Part shown: in pieces, positions 46,960-58,583 of the stretch
Numbering within the stretch: position 1 is the stretch's first letter
How the letters are laid out: each line of letters begins with the position of its first letter
Assembly: GCA_033032175.1 (NCBI GenBank)
Contig: CM065313.1
Location: 12,873,327-12,937,326, forward strand
Direction of reading: 5' to 3'
DNA length: 64,000 bases
Source of the DNA: Saturnia japonica
Taxonomy: Eukaryota; Arthropoda; Insecta; Lepidoptera; Saturniidae
The notes under the pieces: model-generated
Databases searched by the model: none
What the model was told of the DNA's origin: nothing
Seen by the model: the letters and a program-made list of their open reading frames with translations, nothing else
Position numbers and translations under genes: made by a program

Positions 46960-47540
46960 TCTTTTGGATACCCGTAGCATTATCAATGAGTGGACTCAAG
47001 TTTGACCTTGTATGAATTGTTCGCGCCTTTACCAAAGGACGAAACCGCAAAATACCTCATTTATGCCCTGTACAGGTTGCAGAGATGGGTTATCCGCATT
47101 GTAAATGATGCAGAAATCACTAAGTTCAACGAGCCGTTCAACGACATTGCTTTTTGGAGCGTGTTCTACCGCCTATATAAGTCTATATAATGGCGAGTGT
47201 TCTTAAGAGCTGTTCAACTTAATTGCCTCCTATCCCTTTCATGACAGAACCACACGCGCTGGATTCCAGAGCCACAGCTTTACGGTAACCTCCATCTCGG
47301 CACGAACAAAGAGATTTGCTTCAGCTTATCTTTGCTGTACTATGAAACTATGGAACTATTTCCCGGCTAGTGTGTTCCCATCCTACGTACAATCATGGAT
47401 TTCTTTAAAAATAACGTGAAAAGACATTAAGCAGACCAGTACCTATGATAGCGACGACTGACGATGGGATATAGATGCACTTGTTGTGATCCATGGGTTG
47501 TAAATTTCACTGTACTTACCATTACCATTAGGTATACCGT
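46960..47540 (+). pseudogene. Jockey-like LINE reverse transcriptase C-terminal fragment (copy 3)
   Basis: TAKYLIYALYRLQRWVIRIV, NDAEITKFNEPF and AFWSVFYRLY match copy 1 (TAKYLLNALDRKQRQAVRII, NDADVTKY). Downstream, TTTACGGTAACCTCCATCTC then GGCACGAAC is nearly identical to 5722-5750, and CTTACCATTACCATTAGG closes it. It is shorter and more decayed than copy 1. Confidence 0.75.
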
Positions 47541-47544
47541 GCTA

Positions 47545-47900
47545 CTTACTATACAAAAAACTTCCCAACTTCATGCGTGATACAGTTGCCTGCATAATTT
47601 CTTGCTATTGGGTTCGCGTCACTTCCCCTCTGCGTGGGGGGGGGGGGGTGACACTTCCCGTTGTTTGGCCGGATGCCCGTCTCGTAGAAACTGTACGGAA
47701 GCCAGTAGGACGAGGTGGTGGTGAGGGGTTCAATAATGTACGGCCGCTTGAGGTGCTGGGTCTTCAAATGAAACACGAGCTCTTCGTTTACTGAGGCGAT
47801 CGCAGAACGACCAATCTTCTTTCTTCTTATGTCGTAACTGTCTACCCGATGACGCGAACCGTGCCCGACACGATTTTTGCCGAGTTTCATTAACCTACAG
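47545..47900. other. GC-richer segment with a G run, unassigned
   Basis: Open frames run on both strands (73 codons on +, 113 on -). A homopolymer of G begins near 47636. Composition differs from the AT-rich flanks. I do not recognise a product, and it may be further transposon debris behind LINE copy 3. Confidence 0.25.
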
Positions 47901-47904
47901 AATT

Positions 47905-49050
47905 ACCTTATAGAGAGCCTCTACTTTTGTCTATATTTTGTATCTATTTTCACTTTGATCGCCCTGTTTTCCGCTCTATCTTTATTTGAATATATAAGTT
48001 ACATATACAAGTTATATATGAAATTGTTCCTTATTCTATTCCCTATCCAACAAACATCAATACATTATATATATTAAGCGCATATTCCGTACAAGGGCAA
48101 AAACAATAGAAATTACGGGCGGTTTTACCGCGTATTGTTCATACATTCAACATTATGTCGTACATTTTTTCCATATAAGCTTATTCTATACATTTTTTCT
48201 ATTTTGTCATAATTCTAATCGTATACACGTTACACATAATAAATAAGCACCTATATAATATATGACACGTAATTAGTAATGTAGCGTATTTCGTTTCTCT
48301 ATATTAATGTTACCTAACTATTCTTATATATAAAACACAATTAAAACACAAGACACATAATTCAGTCGCCAACACTTGCATTGACATCTGCATTCGTTTA
48401 GAATGCCTAGTAATAGTGGATAAATATGATGATTTAATTTTAAAAAATCATAAAAATATGGTAATCCATAAAAATAAATAAATAAAATTAAATTGTTTAT
48501 TAAATACAGAAATATATTTATGATAATATAGGTGATAAGAATTTACCAGCCCACCGAATTATAGTAAACATTTAAACAAATTTTACTAATTTCTAGTTCC
48601 ATCAACTACGATTTGGCATGATGTAAAAAATTTAATAAGTAGAAATACTAAGAATTGTAAATAACACTAACCTCTTTTTATTCAATTAATAGTAATTTAT
48701 TCTAATGAATGTTGATTTCACTTTTTAACAAAATAAGTAAAGTACAAATATGATACTATAGGTTTTCTTCATGAATTATTACTATTATTTATATTTTAAA
48801 TGTTACACAGAATTCTTTTGGTATGTTCGCTCATTTTTAAACTGTCTTGCAACAGTTTAAGTTGGTTTTGAATAAATTTATGACCACAAACTGATATTAC
48901 TCAGCTATTTGCATATCCTCAACATCGATTCATGCTCATAAAAGACTCTAAGTTACTTACCTACGATTGACCGTCTTCGTAAAATAAATGATACAAATCA
49001 TAATGTATAAGCTGACCACTGAGAGATAAACTATCCATAATAAATCCCGG
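47905..49050. other. AT-rich gene-free stretch
   Basis: Nothing recognised. Confidence 0.5.
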
Positions 49051-49059
49051 CTGTGATGC

Positions 49060-49200
49060 CGGTTTGCATTAATAGAAACTGGATATGCACCAACTGATCC
49101 TGTAACGTAACTTTCAGAAGGGAATCACTTTATGGAGATTTTCACCATATGCATGTGAAGTCGTGAAGTAACAACCCGCGTGACACCAACCACCCTTTCG
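49060..49200. repeat. Second copy of the repeat seen at 8.3-8.6 kb
   Basis: CTGGATATGCACCAACTGAT, AAGGGAATCACTTTATGG and TTTTCACCATATGCATGTG match the corresponding phrases at 8430-8560. Confidence 0.5.
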
Positions 49201-49204
49201 AAAC

Positions 49205-52200
49205 ATTTTTAAATATTTGTATATAATATAATCCGGAAACCTAAATGCCATAGTGTTAAAAAACTGAAATGCTAAAATATATTACAATAAAATAAGAATT
49301 TAGTTCAAGCTAGCTAGCTATGATAACTAATACTAGCTTACTTAGCAAAAAATTATATAATTTTAAGACAAACTAATTTTCAAGAATAATTTACCTATTA
49401 TAATTAATTATAGTTTCACATGCACAGTAAAACTTAGAGGACCTCGACATTGTTGATTAGGTTAGGTTAGATCGGTTCTCAAAGCAAGAATAAACAACCT
49501 CGTAAAAATTACATCGGAAGACTGAAGATACGTTCGGAGTTCACCTGTGTGGGGACTGTGATTGCCAGGGTTACGGATGAATGCATAAGCAATGCTGGCA
49601 ATAAGTATTGCCAGTGATTATTACATGGGAGATGTTCATGAGGTTATTTGTAAATAGGAATCTCACATAAACCGTCCTTCGTTGACAGGTGGCAATCCGT
49701 TTTGCGTTTTTCCGTAAAAAAAGTAAATAGCTAATACGTCATGGGGTGGTGTGGTGATTGAACCCGTGCTGAAAGATGATGGCAATGGTGCTCGGCAGTA
49801 GTATTACTGGCTGCTATTATTATTAAAAAAAACACAAAGCTTAACTTTTAAGCCAAGCGGTGTCAAAGCGTTCCGCAGTGGCTTGTCAGGGCCTGACGCT
49901 CAAATTTTTTATAACAAGATGGGTTGTGTAACAAGTTGTCTATCTTGATACACTTTAGCTTAACTAATTTGTTCTATACAAAACCAGTTTAATTTAAAAT
50001 CAGGATTTTCCGGTAATAAAAAAATAATATACTAGCTGGCATTATAATACAGCAGACGTTGTTTTGCCCTTTTCATTAGTCAATAACTCGACCTCGCCGT
50101 TGCCTGTCACATTCAGAGATAGCATAAAACCTTATGCATTTAAACACTTAAAAGTACTATTTTCATATTTGTCGGTATTGGTGATCGGTTAAACAGCTTT
50201 GGAGTTTATCAATTGACCAATTAGTAACAACCCGCTTCGGCTTCGCACGGATAGCAGAGTAATACAATAATATCTCTATTGGTTTAAGTGACGTAGGCCA
50301 GTAAAGCTCCCAGTCGGCATGATTTTTTTCCGATATCTTCATGAATCATCGTCATATTTTAGCCAATTTACTCAAAAGTTTAATGAGTTATAGAACTAAA
50401 TATTCCTTATGAATCCCTTCATCCACCGATAAAAGCCGTATGAAAATTCGTTTCAGTAGTTTTTGCGTTTATCACGTTCAGACAGACAGACGCGGCGTGT
50501 ATGTGTTATAATATAGTATGATGATATTATTATATACACACAACATAAACAATTTATAGATCGATGATTTTTTTTTAATTTTTTTACAATTGCAACATTT
50601 AGTAATATACAAAAAAAAGGTATGGTATTTAAGTGTAACTTATAAACTTTAAGAGTAACCCTGTAGGAATAAAGAAGTTTCGAATATGTAACCAATTTTC
50701 AGTACAAATTACAAAGTACAATAAAGTACCTAATTCATTCAATTTACATAACTGTAGCCTAGTTTTATAATAATACTATTATTCATTGTTATATAAAACA
50801 TTAAATTATGTACGTATTGTATACAGGAATTGAGGTACAATTTTATTTATTATTGAGGGAAGGGGAAATTCGCTTGGTGCTATTGAAACTTGAAATCTTG
50901 ACATCCAGACATATGGGTTTTACTTTTGTCCTGATGTTTGATTTTGTTCCGAGTGTTTATAAACAAAATTCTTTACCAGATTTGCTATTTATAATCTTTT
51001 GAAATGTGAAGGTATCTTATATTACCTACCACTCATCATTATTAAACCAAAGTTTTTTGTAACGTCCTTTCGGCTTTGATTTATAACATTGCCATATACA
51101 TATAATTTATAATAGTCATGTGCTTTAGTCTTAGACCATTATAGGATTTATAACACAATAGCTGGCCCCGCAGATGTTAATGACTCGACTACAGCGGCAC
51201 CTATGAAATCTTAACATAATTATCCTTTAGATATAAGCCATCGTCTCGTTAAAACAAATATATTATCTATGCAAATATAAGCTCAATCGGCCTAGTCGTT
51301 CAGAAGTTACACGATCACTAACAGACGCACACAAGATTTTTATATTACTAGCTGTACCCGCGGCTACGCTCGCGTGGACGACAGGAGAACGCGTACTGCT
51401 TATAAAAATCGTAGTTTATCAAAACTTTCATGACTTTTTATTGAATGAAGATATCGTGATATTTTTTAAAAGTTATGGACCAAGTATTTAAGGAGTAAAA
51501 CAAAAAAAGATCAAAGTCTATCCAGTGGTATAAGCGTGATGTGCTCAGAACGGCAAACATCTATCTTTTTATTTGCGTAAAAAAATATATAAGATTACTG
51601 ATTATGCACAGATTTGAAAAGGTAGATGGAGAAATTAGCCAACAACTTAACTACCCTGGTAACATTACTCACACACGGTCGCTTATATAAATATACAGTG
51701 TTGTCCTAGGAGTATTCTGGCTGTCAAGGACACACACTGTCAAGGTCCCACGTTGGTTATTCTGAAGACTGCTTTTTTTCTCAAATTTGTGATATTATGT
51801 ATACATGTAATGTAAAATTCAGTTAGTTTAATTATTAAAAGTTCCAAATCTGAACGCATTATAGCTACGACACAAATACTTATGTATTTCGTAACGTGTT
51901 TATCTGAACGTAGAATGCGATGATTACGTAGCAAATTCGCAGGTGTTCGTAAGAATAAAACTGTTAAACTCTTCGAAGGAGTATTCCAATATAATTATCT
52001 GCATACAACAAAAGTTTGCCTCTTACGTTGTGCCCTGAGGCCTGAGACGCACTGAGGTATTACAAAATGCCATTTAAAACAGTGACCATTTAAAATCGTA
52101 CAAATCGTTATTACAGCGCGTTGCGTTCTTCTACTAAAGCGTTTCGAAAGCAATGATGCTCCATCCCATCGGTGATAGGTAACTAACAGTTTTACGCAAT

Positions 52201-52250
52201 AATAAACACTGCCACTGCCTACGAGTTGTTGCAAAAGTTAAAATAGTAAA
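49205..52250. other. Repeat-rich, gene-free stretch
   Basis: Interspersed-repeat remnants occur at 50220-50505 (AACCCGCTTCGGCTTCGCAC...GTTCAGACAGACAGACGCGG) and 51290-51400 (CCTAGTCGTTCAGAAG, then TACTAGCTGTACCCGCGGCT-ACGCTCGCGTGG). No gene is recognised. Confidence 0.45.
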
Positions 52251-52254
52251 GTAT

Positions 52255-52405
52255 TTCTTTATACTGCATTTTAGAGTAGTGGTAGTATGCTGTTGAGCCG
52301 AGAGGTCACGGGTTCGATCTCCTATATATTTATGTGCATAACTTTTACCATAGTACAAGCTTTGCTTAGTTTGGAAATAAAGGGACGTGTGTGAAATTGT
52401 GTCCA
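52255..52405 (+). repeat. tRNA-derived SINE remnant
   Basis: TAGTGGTAGTATGC (box A-like) and GGTCACGGGTTCGATCTCC (box B-like) are about 30 bp apart, followed by the lepidopteran tail ACCATAGTACAAGCTTTGCT-TAGTTTGG. There is no tRNA cloverleaf, so this is not called as a tRNA gene. Confidence 0.55.
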
Positions 52406-52443
52406 CGTATTTATTTACTATTTAATGAAAAAATATATATACA

Positions 52444-53460
52444 TACTAGCGATGTGCCGGCAGCTCCGCATGCGTTTTTTAATTCGCAGTAATTGTTTTC
52501 ATCCCGTAATTAACTAATGTTGATTATTGTTGACGATTCTTATAACCTATCAATTATGAAATCACGTATGCACCCCGTCTACGAAATTGTGTCAATAGTG
52601 GTTAAGAATTAATATACAGTGTGTATTAAAAACCCCGTCGGATCCGTGAAGGTGTTATCGAGATTATATTCTGTTTATGTTATCTATCTCAGATTATAAG
52701 TAAAAAAAAATACCCCTAATATTATGTAAAAAAGTTAGTTAAATGAGGAAACTTACATGGTAATACAGGCGGCGCGGCGAAGGATACCGCCAACGATCAA
52801 ATGTATCGTTGCGCTGCGCCGGGGATAGCGATGGTGTTATCACGTTTTAAAAATTTGCTCAATTTTAGGGAAACTAAAACCAAATATGTTAATTTTAAAT
52901 CGCAATAACATTTTTATTTTCATAATAAATACAATTTTTTTTTTGTAATGTCTTTGGGGTACCTACCTATATACCCTTTTCGCATTCGACGGGGTGTTTT
53001 ATACATATTGTATATGTATATATTTTATTACAATTTATTTTTTTACAATATTTATAGCATATCAATTATCAATTAAGGAAGGTGTACAAAATTTCATCAA
53101 AATCGATTAAGAATGAATGAAATTTAACATTGTCGGTTTTTTTACCGTTTCCTAAAAGTTTTATTGATAATTCTCATAGCCCGTAATATAAATAATGACT
53201 TATACTTCCCGTGTACAAAATTTTATCAAAATCCGTCAAGAATTAACAAAAATAGTTTTTTTTTCATTTTTACGATTTCTGAAAGTATTATTGAAATTTC
53301 TTATACCTTATCAATTGACCAAGGACATAAGCAACTCATGTACAAAATTTCATAAGAAAAGATCGAGCCATTTTTGAGTTAAATCCGGACATACAAACAG
53401 ACAGACAGACAAAAAGGCATATTCGTAATCAGTATCGCTCATATAGTATGTCTATCGGGA
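52444..53460. repeat. Composite interspersed repeats around a MITE
   Basis: It begins TACTAGCGATGTGCCGGCAG and ends GGACATACAAACAGACAGAC. In between, AAAATTTCATCAAAATCGAT, AAAATTTTATCAAAATCCGT and AAAATTTCATAAGAAAAG recur, as in tandemly repeated tail units. The MITE at 52622-53005 is nested in it. Confidence 0.45.
52622..53005. mobile_element. MITE with about 25-bp imperfect TIRs
   Basis: TGTATTAAAAACCCCGTCGG at the left (52622 on) matches the reverse complement of CGACGGGGTGTTTTATACA at the right (ending 53005), about 20 of 25 positions. The core is GC-rich (GGCGGCGCGGCGAAGGATAC near 52768) and has no ORF. The target duplication is not certain. Confidence 0.55.
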
Positions 53461-53529
53461 AATATATCTCGACAACTGCGCCAAGTACCAGGACCAAAAC
53501 TATAATATCTCTCTAGATGAAACCAACCA

Positions 53530-53640
53530 TACCCATTCAAAAAATTTCATTGAAATCGGTTGGGTGGTTTCGGAGATTAGCGTGTATGAAAGCAGTGACA
53601 CGAGATTCATATATATTAAGAGTAGTTGGCCAGGCAGACG
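53530..53640. repeat. Lepidopteran repeat phrase
   Basis: TTTCATTGAAATCGGTTGGG then TGGTTTCGGAGATTAGCGTG is a familiar end of common repeats. Confidence 0.5.
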
Positions 53641-53935
53641 TTGTACTGTCGTCACTAATAGTGAATAACTAGACCACAGTGCCAATTATCTCGTTTTTTT
53701 CCTGAAAACTTTTCCCATGACTATAAACAAAACAAAAAAAAAAAGAATTACGCATATTAGTTATATCCTTCCTTTGATTCGTCAGTAATAGATAGTCTTG
53801 AGTTCATACAAAAATCCTATAGAAAAAGAACGTTGCAAAATCATTTCAGTCGTTTTCAAGTCATGGGCTTGCGAACGAACTGCATTTCATTGTATTTGTA
53901 TAGATGGACACTTACACTTATGTACAATAATATTA

Positions 53936-55218
53936 GGTCTTTACCTATGAAATTGCCGTTTTGTATGAAAAAATTTAAACGATTTTTTTTCATGTATTTT
54001 TTATTCGTATTAATCGAAGTAATCACCCATGCAATCAATGCATCTTTGTCAGCGCAGTAGCAGTTTATTGATGCCCTTCTTAAAGAAATCAGCTGGACGG
54101 GAGGCAACAAATTCTTCAAAGGCATTTTGTACTGCCTCTCGGGTATTGAATTTTTTCCCCACCAAGGAGTTATCCAAATTCTGGAAAAAGTAGTAGTCTG
54201 TAGGCGCAAGGTCTGGTGAGTAGGGCGGATTACGGAGAACATCCAACCCCAGTTCTTGCAACTTGGAGACCGTCTGCTGTGCAGTATGAGGTCGTGCGTT
54301 GTCGTGCGTTGTCGTGCAGGAGCAGCGGAGACGAGCGATTGACCAATGCTGGTTGGAGATGTGCCAACTTCTCCATTATTGTGTTCAGTTCTTCACAGTA
54401 CACATCTGCAGTAATGCTCACCCCGTTTGGTAAGAAGCTGTGATGAATCACACCGGCGCTAGACCACCAAACAGTGACCATCACTTTTCTAGGGGTAAGT
54501 TTTCGTTTAGGGCATTGTTTAGGTGCTGAACCAGGATCCAACCAACTTGCTGAGCGCTTGCGGTTATCAAACAGAATCCATTTTTCATCACAGGTAACAA
54601 TGCGGTTCAAAATTCCTTCATTTGTGTGTCTGTTGAGCAGTGCAAGGCACGTCTCGACGCGTACTTCGCGCTGGCGATCATTGAGTTCGTGGGGCACCCA
54701 TTTGTCAAGCTTTTTTACCTTTCCAATTTGACGTAAATGGACCATTATTGTTTTGACGCTAACGTCGAAAGCTGCTGCTAATTCAGCCGTAGATTGTGTA
54801 TCATCAGCTTCCACAACCGCCTTTAATTCGTCATTATCGACCAAAGTCTTCGGACGACCGCGAGGTTCATTTTTCAGGTCGAAATTCCCAGAACGGAAGC
54901 GAGCAAACCAATAACAGGTGGTGCGTTGGTTTGTAGTGTTAGCTCCGTAAACGTCGTTGATGTGTTGTGCCGCGTTGCTGCCACGATGGTACACATATTC
55001 CATAATTACTCGAATTTTTAACGTATCCATGATGACAAAAAAGATTGAAATGCGATGAAAATGTAACACTAATCAATAAACAAATGACTACTTTTGGAAA
55101 AAGAATTCCATGTTTTAAAAATAAAATTAATTTGAAATTAGAATTCTTAGCCAAAACAAAAATTATTTTGATTTGAAATGGCTAGTACTGCAGAACGGCA
55201 ATTTCATAGGTAAAGACC
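53936..55218 (-). mobile_element. Mariner transposon, full length, perfect 25-bp TIRs
   Basis: GGTCTTTACCTATGAAATTG-CCGTT (53936-53960) is the exact reverse complement of AACGGCAATTTCATAGGTAA-AGACC (55194-55218). TA flanks both ends (53934-53935 and 55219-55220), the target duplication of Tc1/mariner elements. The length is 1283 bp. The identical termini and almost intact gene show it is young. Confidence 0.95.
54032..55029 (-). pseudogene. Mariner transposase, recently inactivated
   Basis: Start at MDTLKIRVIMEYVYHRGSNA; an upstream in-frame Met is less likely. It runs through FRSGNFDLKNEPRGRPKTLV (HTH to linker), KKLDKWVPHEL, RIVTCDEKWILFDNRKR (first Asp), SSPLLLHDNAR (second Asp) and RNPPYSPDLAPTDYYF (third Asp of the D,D34D triad), and ends FFKKGINKLLLR. 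Two lesions are visible. A 10-bp tandem duplication GTCGTGCGTT at 54291-54310 shifts the frame right after LLHDNAR. A TGA stands where mariners have W, after LLLR near 54058, after which RCIDCMGDYFD still reads on. Otherwise length and motifs match a roughly 340-residue mariner transposase. Confidence 0.92.
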
Positions 55219-55224
55219 TATTAT

Positions 55225-55860
55225 ATTATATATATATATATATTAGTAGGTACGCGTAATATTGTAATTTCAACTATTTTACAGCGGTTATGCGGTTAAT
55301 ATCTACATGTTTATTCAGCAGTTCCAACTTAACACTCCCATATTCAGATATCATTTTAAGATACGTTTAATATTATATTTTTTTGTTGCAAAAGATAGTA
55401 ATAAGTAATAATAAATTAATATTAAATGCTGTTAAAGGGTTATACATTATGATATATCCATTTTTAATAACCATGGTAACCTTGACATGTGAGCAGTTTC
55501 AAACACCGCATACAATAATCACAATAATTTTTTACACACGGCTGTTAACTCCAAATAAGTATAGATAATTAGCGCTATAAAAAATAACTAGACTCAGAAA
55601 TATTAATCATGTTCATCAAACAGAAATCCGTTTTGTGACGGAATCAAATCCACTACATTTGTGTTCAACAGTAGCTAGGTACTATAATCGAACCACGAGG
55701 CTGGATACCTTATTACCCTATGCACTTTATTTTAAAAGTTACTTAATTTGTAAATAAATTGTATACTTGTTACAAGCAAACAAATCTCTTGCTCGTTTAC
55801 CCCGTTTCAATTATAATACTTTCTTCTTATAATTATCTATTTAAAATAGTTAAAAACAAG
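55225..55860. other. AT-rich gene-free stretch
   Basis: It starts with a (TA)n run at 55228-55243. Nothing else is recognised. Confidence 0.45.
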
Positions 55861-55861
55861 C

Positions 55862-56170
55862 TTTTAGCTTTTGACCACAATCTTATCTGAAGTTAAGTGA
55901 TAATGTGGTCCAAGATGGTAAAGCGATAAACTTAGTGGGAGAACTGTATAGCTGCCAAAAAATTTCGCCAGTGTTTGGCGACAGATTTTCAAATTAAGGT
56001 TGGTAGCTAGCCAAGCGGATATTAGAAAAAAGCCCTACAACCGTACTATGGTTTCATCACGATGTTTTCCTTCACCGAAAACTCAAGCTCAATGCAGGGA
56101 TTTCAACTCACGTCGATTGACGCGATGTCAGTATACGCGACCACTGAGCAATCATTGCTTCAAATGTTCA
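55862..56170. repeat. LINE/SINE-tail-like repeat
   Basis: CTTTTGACCACAATCTTATC, GAAGTTAAGTGATAATGTGG, TCACGATGTTTTCCTTCACC and GCGACCACTGAGCAATCA are common lepidopteran repeat phrases. The first matches 8805-8840. Confidence 0.5.
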
Positions 56171-56284
56171 ATTGCACTGTAACCAAATAGCAGATATTCT
56201 GTATTATTATCCTAAAGAGGTAAGTTTTTGAGTTTGAATGTATAGACGTAATCTCTAGAAGTACTAATCCGATTCTAAAAATTA

Positions 56285-56620
56285 TATCTCTGACGCTTAG
56301 GATTAACCCGCACGAAGTCGCGGCTAGTACTTTATACTAGCTAAACCCGGCCACGTTTCGCTGTGGCTCAGTCTAATAATTACTAAATATCAATTTTCAT
56401 AGATTTATTTTCGAAAATGACGAATTTTCATACAAAAATTCATCCCCTTTTTCACCACCTTAGAGGTTGAATTTCTAAAAATCCTTCCTTAGTACTCACC
56501 TACAGTATAAAAGGAACTCGCATGCAAATTTTCACGGTCTTAACCCCAGTAATTTGGGCTGTGGGTTGATATGTCAGTCAATCAGTTTATCCTTTTATAT
56601 ATACAGACAGATATAGGTAA
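56285..56620. repeat. Two abutting Helitron-like repeat ends
   Basis: TTAACCCGCACGAAGTCGCG-GCTAGTAC is followed directly by TATACTAGCTAAACCCGGCC-ACGTTTCGCTGTGG. So one CTAGT-ended repeat and the start of another lie head to tail. Confidence 0.5.
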
Positions 56621-56624
56621 TATG

Positions 56625-57455
56625 GATTGCTTTAAATATATATTTATAATCCAAAAGTACATTATATGCGGGAATTGAATCCGCAACATCTGAAGTTAAT
56701 GGTAGGAACTTAGGGCTAATAACTTTATATGTACTGATTTTTTTAACAAACTGGGATACCATTATCATCATTAACTTAATTTTTCTATGGTTAGATATTC
56801 CTGAAGGTCGTTATTCTATGGATCGACCTGATCAATCACGTTGGCTGCACAGCGTACAAGTATGTATAAGATCAGTGGGTACGATTACCACAGCGTTCTT
56901 TGAAAACCAATTACTCCGTATCGTAAATGATTCAGAGGAAACCATTTACCCAAATAAAGATCAATGACGCATGTTTATCGATTCAATCAAATAACTTTAA
57001 AACAACATAATATCACGTTGAAGTAAATCTGCAAATGTTTAAAACCAGATTAAAAGATGTAAAAATACTAAAAATATATCCTGTTTCGGTTTATAATACT
57101 TGTTAATAACCAGTTTTATTTCTGTTATTATTTTATTTATAACATTTGGCGTCTCGCATAATTGTATGTTATTAGTTACACTGAAAAATAAATAGAAGAA
57201 CAATATTAATTGCAAATACAATATAATTTTATTGTAAAAACATAGATACACTAACGCAAACATTGGCCTTACAGTGTATGACTGTGTTATCTTCAATTAT
57301 AGAGACGTAAGACGTAACAATAATTGAAAATCCTATACTTATTAAGAATCAATTCAATAAACATTTATTTTATGTTTGACCATAACAAAGTCTCTGATTC
57401 CATGTCAGAGGATAAATAAGTCTTTATATATTTAAAATGATACATATACATACTG
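56625..57455. other. AT-rich gene-free stretch
   Basis: Nothing recognised. Confidence 0.45.
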
Positions 57456-57458
57456 TCC

Positions 57459-58258
57459 CGAAACTCAACGTCAAGCAGGTACCGGGTGAAAGGCCAGGAC
57501 TATACCAGTTCTAGTAATAAATAAGAAATAGTTTCCATGTCACTATGTTTTGTGATAATAGGCATATTTTTGAAAATTTTGAAAATCAACATCCTTGTTC
57601 GCATCTTTAGGTATAGTGATTACAATTTTTCCTATTTTTTAAATGACGTTATGCTAAATAACCATGCTTTTAATCATATCACAAATTAAATAATAAACGT
57701 TGTTAATGAATTAATAAAAAGGAAGTTTGAGATACGCATTGGAAAAATATGTAATATAACTTTGACTCGTCATCTTTAAGAAAAAAAGTACTGTACTACC
57801 CTGGGCAAGTGGGTTCAAAAGCTGGCCCATTTAGTCAAAATTTTAAAATGGTACAACACTTTTCATTTTTATTTCCATAAAAAATATGATTGCTGATTTA
57901 CTTTAAAAAGTAGCTCTTCTAAATATAACAACCCTAATAATTATAAATAGTCTATTGTTGTATTATGGTAAAACCTTATTAAAATGAAAAATCATGAATT
58001 GTTATAATAGTTTTATTAAATTATCCTTTCTCTTAACAAAAGTAAATGGTCAATTGTTTGCCTTCGTAAAGATCTTTTCTCCAGTACGTACGAATCTCCT
58101 TGAATTTATTTCTTCTGCCGCTTCAGCGATTTTGTGGCGCAGGTCGGCTAGATTAATTAAGGCAATTATTATCACTTCACTAAGTGATATGGGTGTTATT
58201 TTACTAGAACTGGTATAACCTGGCCTTTCACCCGGTACCCGCTTTACGTTGAGTTTCG
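57459..58258. mobile_element. DNA transposon with about 59-bp TIRs (family B)
   Basis: 57459-57517 (CGAAACTCAACGTCAAGCAG...CAGTTCTAGTAA) and 58201-58258 (TTACTAGAACTGGTATAACC...ACGTTGAGTTTCG) are inverted repeats with a handful of differences and one indel. Inside, on the minus strand just before the right TIR, an open run reads ITPISLSEVIIIALINLADL, RHKIAEAAEEINSRRFVRTG and EKIFTKAN. It may be the remnant of an element-encoded protein I cannot name. The target duplication is not evident. Confidence 0.75.
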
Positions 58259-58583
58259 CAGACTTTTTCGCAGTGGAGTAAAAACTTATACTCTAACCAA
58301 AAGAATCGCCAAATTTTGCAATAATTACCTATATTTTCTTATCTAAGTTGTTCGACTTTGATATTCCTATAGGCTATTGACTTTGAAAGTTCTAATAAAT
58401 ATACAATAATAAAAAATAAACATGAAAAATATTATCTAATAATTATTGCATAAAATTTATGCATTCGTAATACAGCTATTGAAGTATTCAATCCCCTGAG
58501 TATCTCGACTACCTGGGTGTCGTGATGGTCGGCTAATTAATGCAATATTTATAACTGAAGCAAAGTGTACTCTGGCATCATAA

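Noticed and set aside
47549..47890. 113-codon minus-strand frame as a gene
   Set aside because: No domain, a poly-Pro run comes from the G homopolymer, and it lies directly behind LINE debris; kept only as an unassigned segment.
49450..49475. TTAGGTTAGG resembles the insect telomere repeat
   Set aside because: There are only two units in ordinary repeat DNA, so it is chance level.
52275..52322. Possible tRNA gene (box A and box B)
   Set aside because: No acceptor stem or cloverleaf, and the flanks are a SINE tail, so it is called a SINE.
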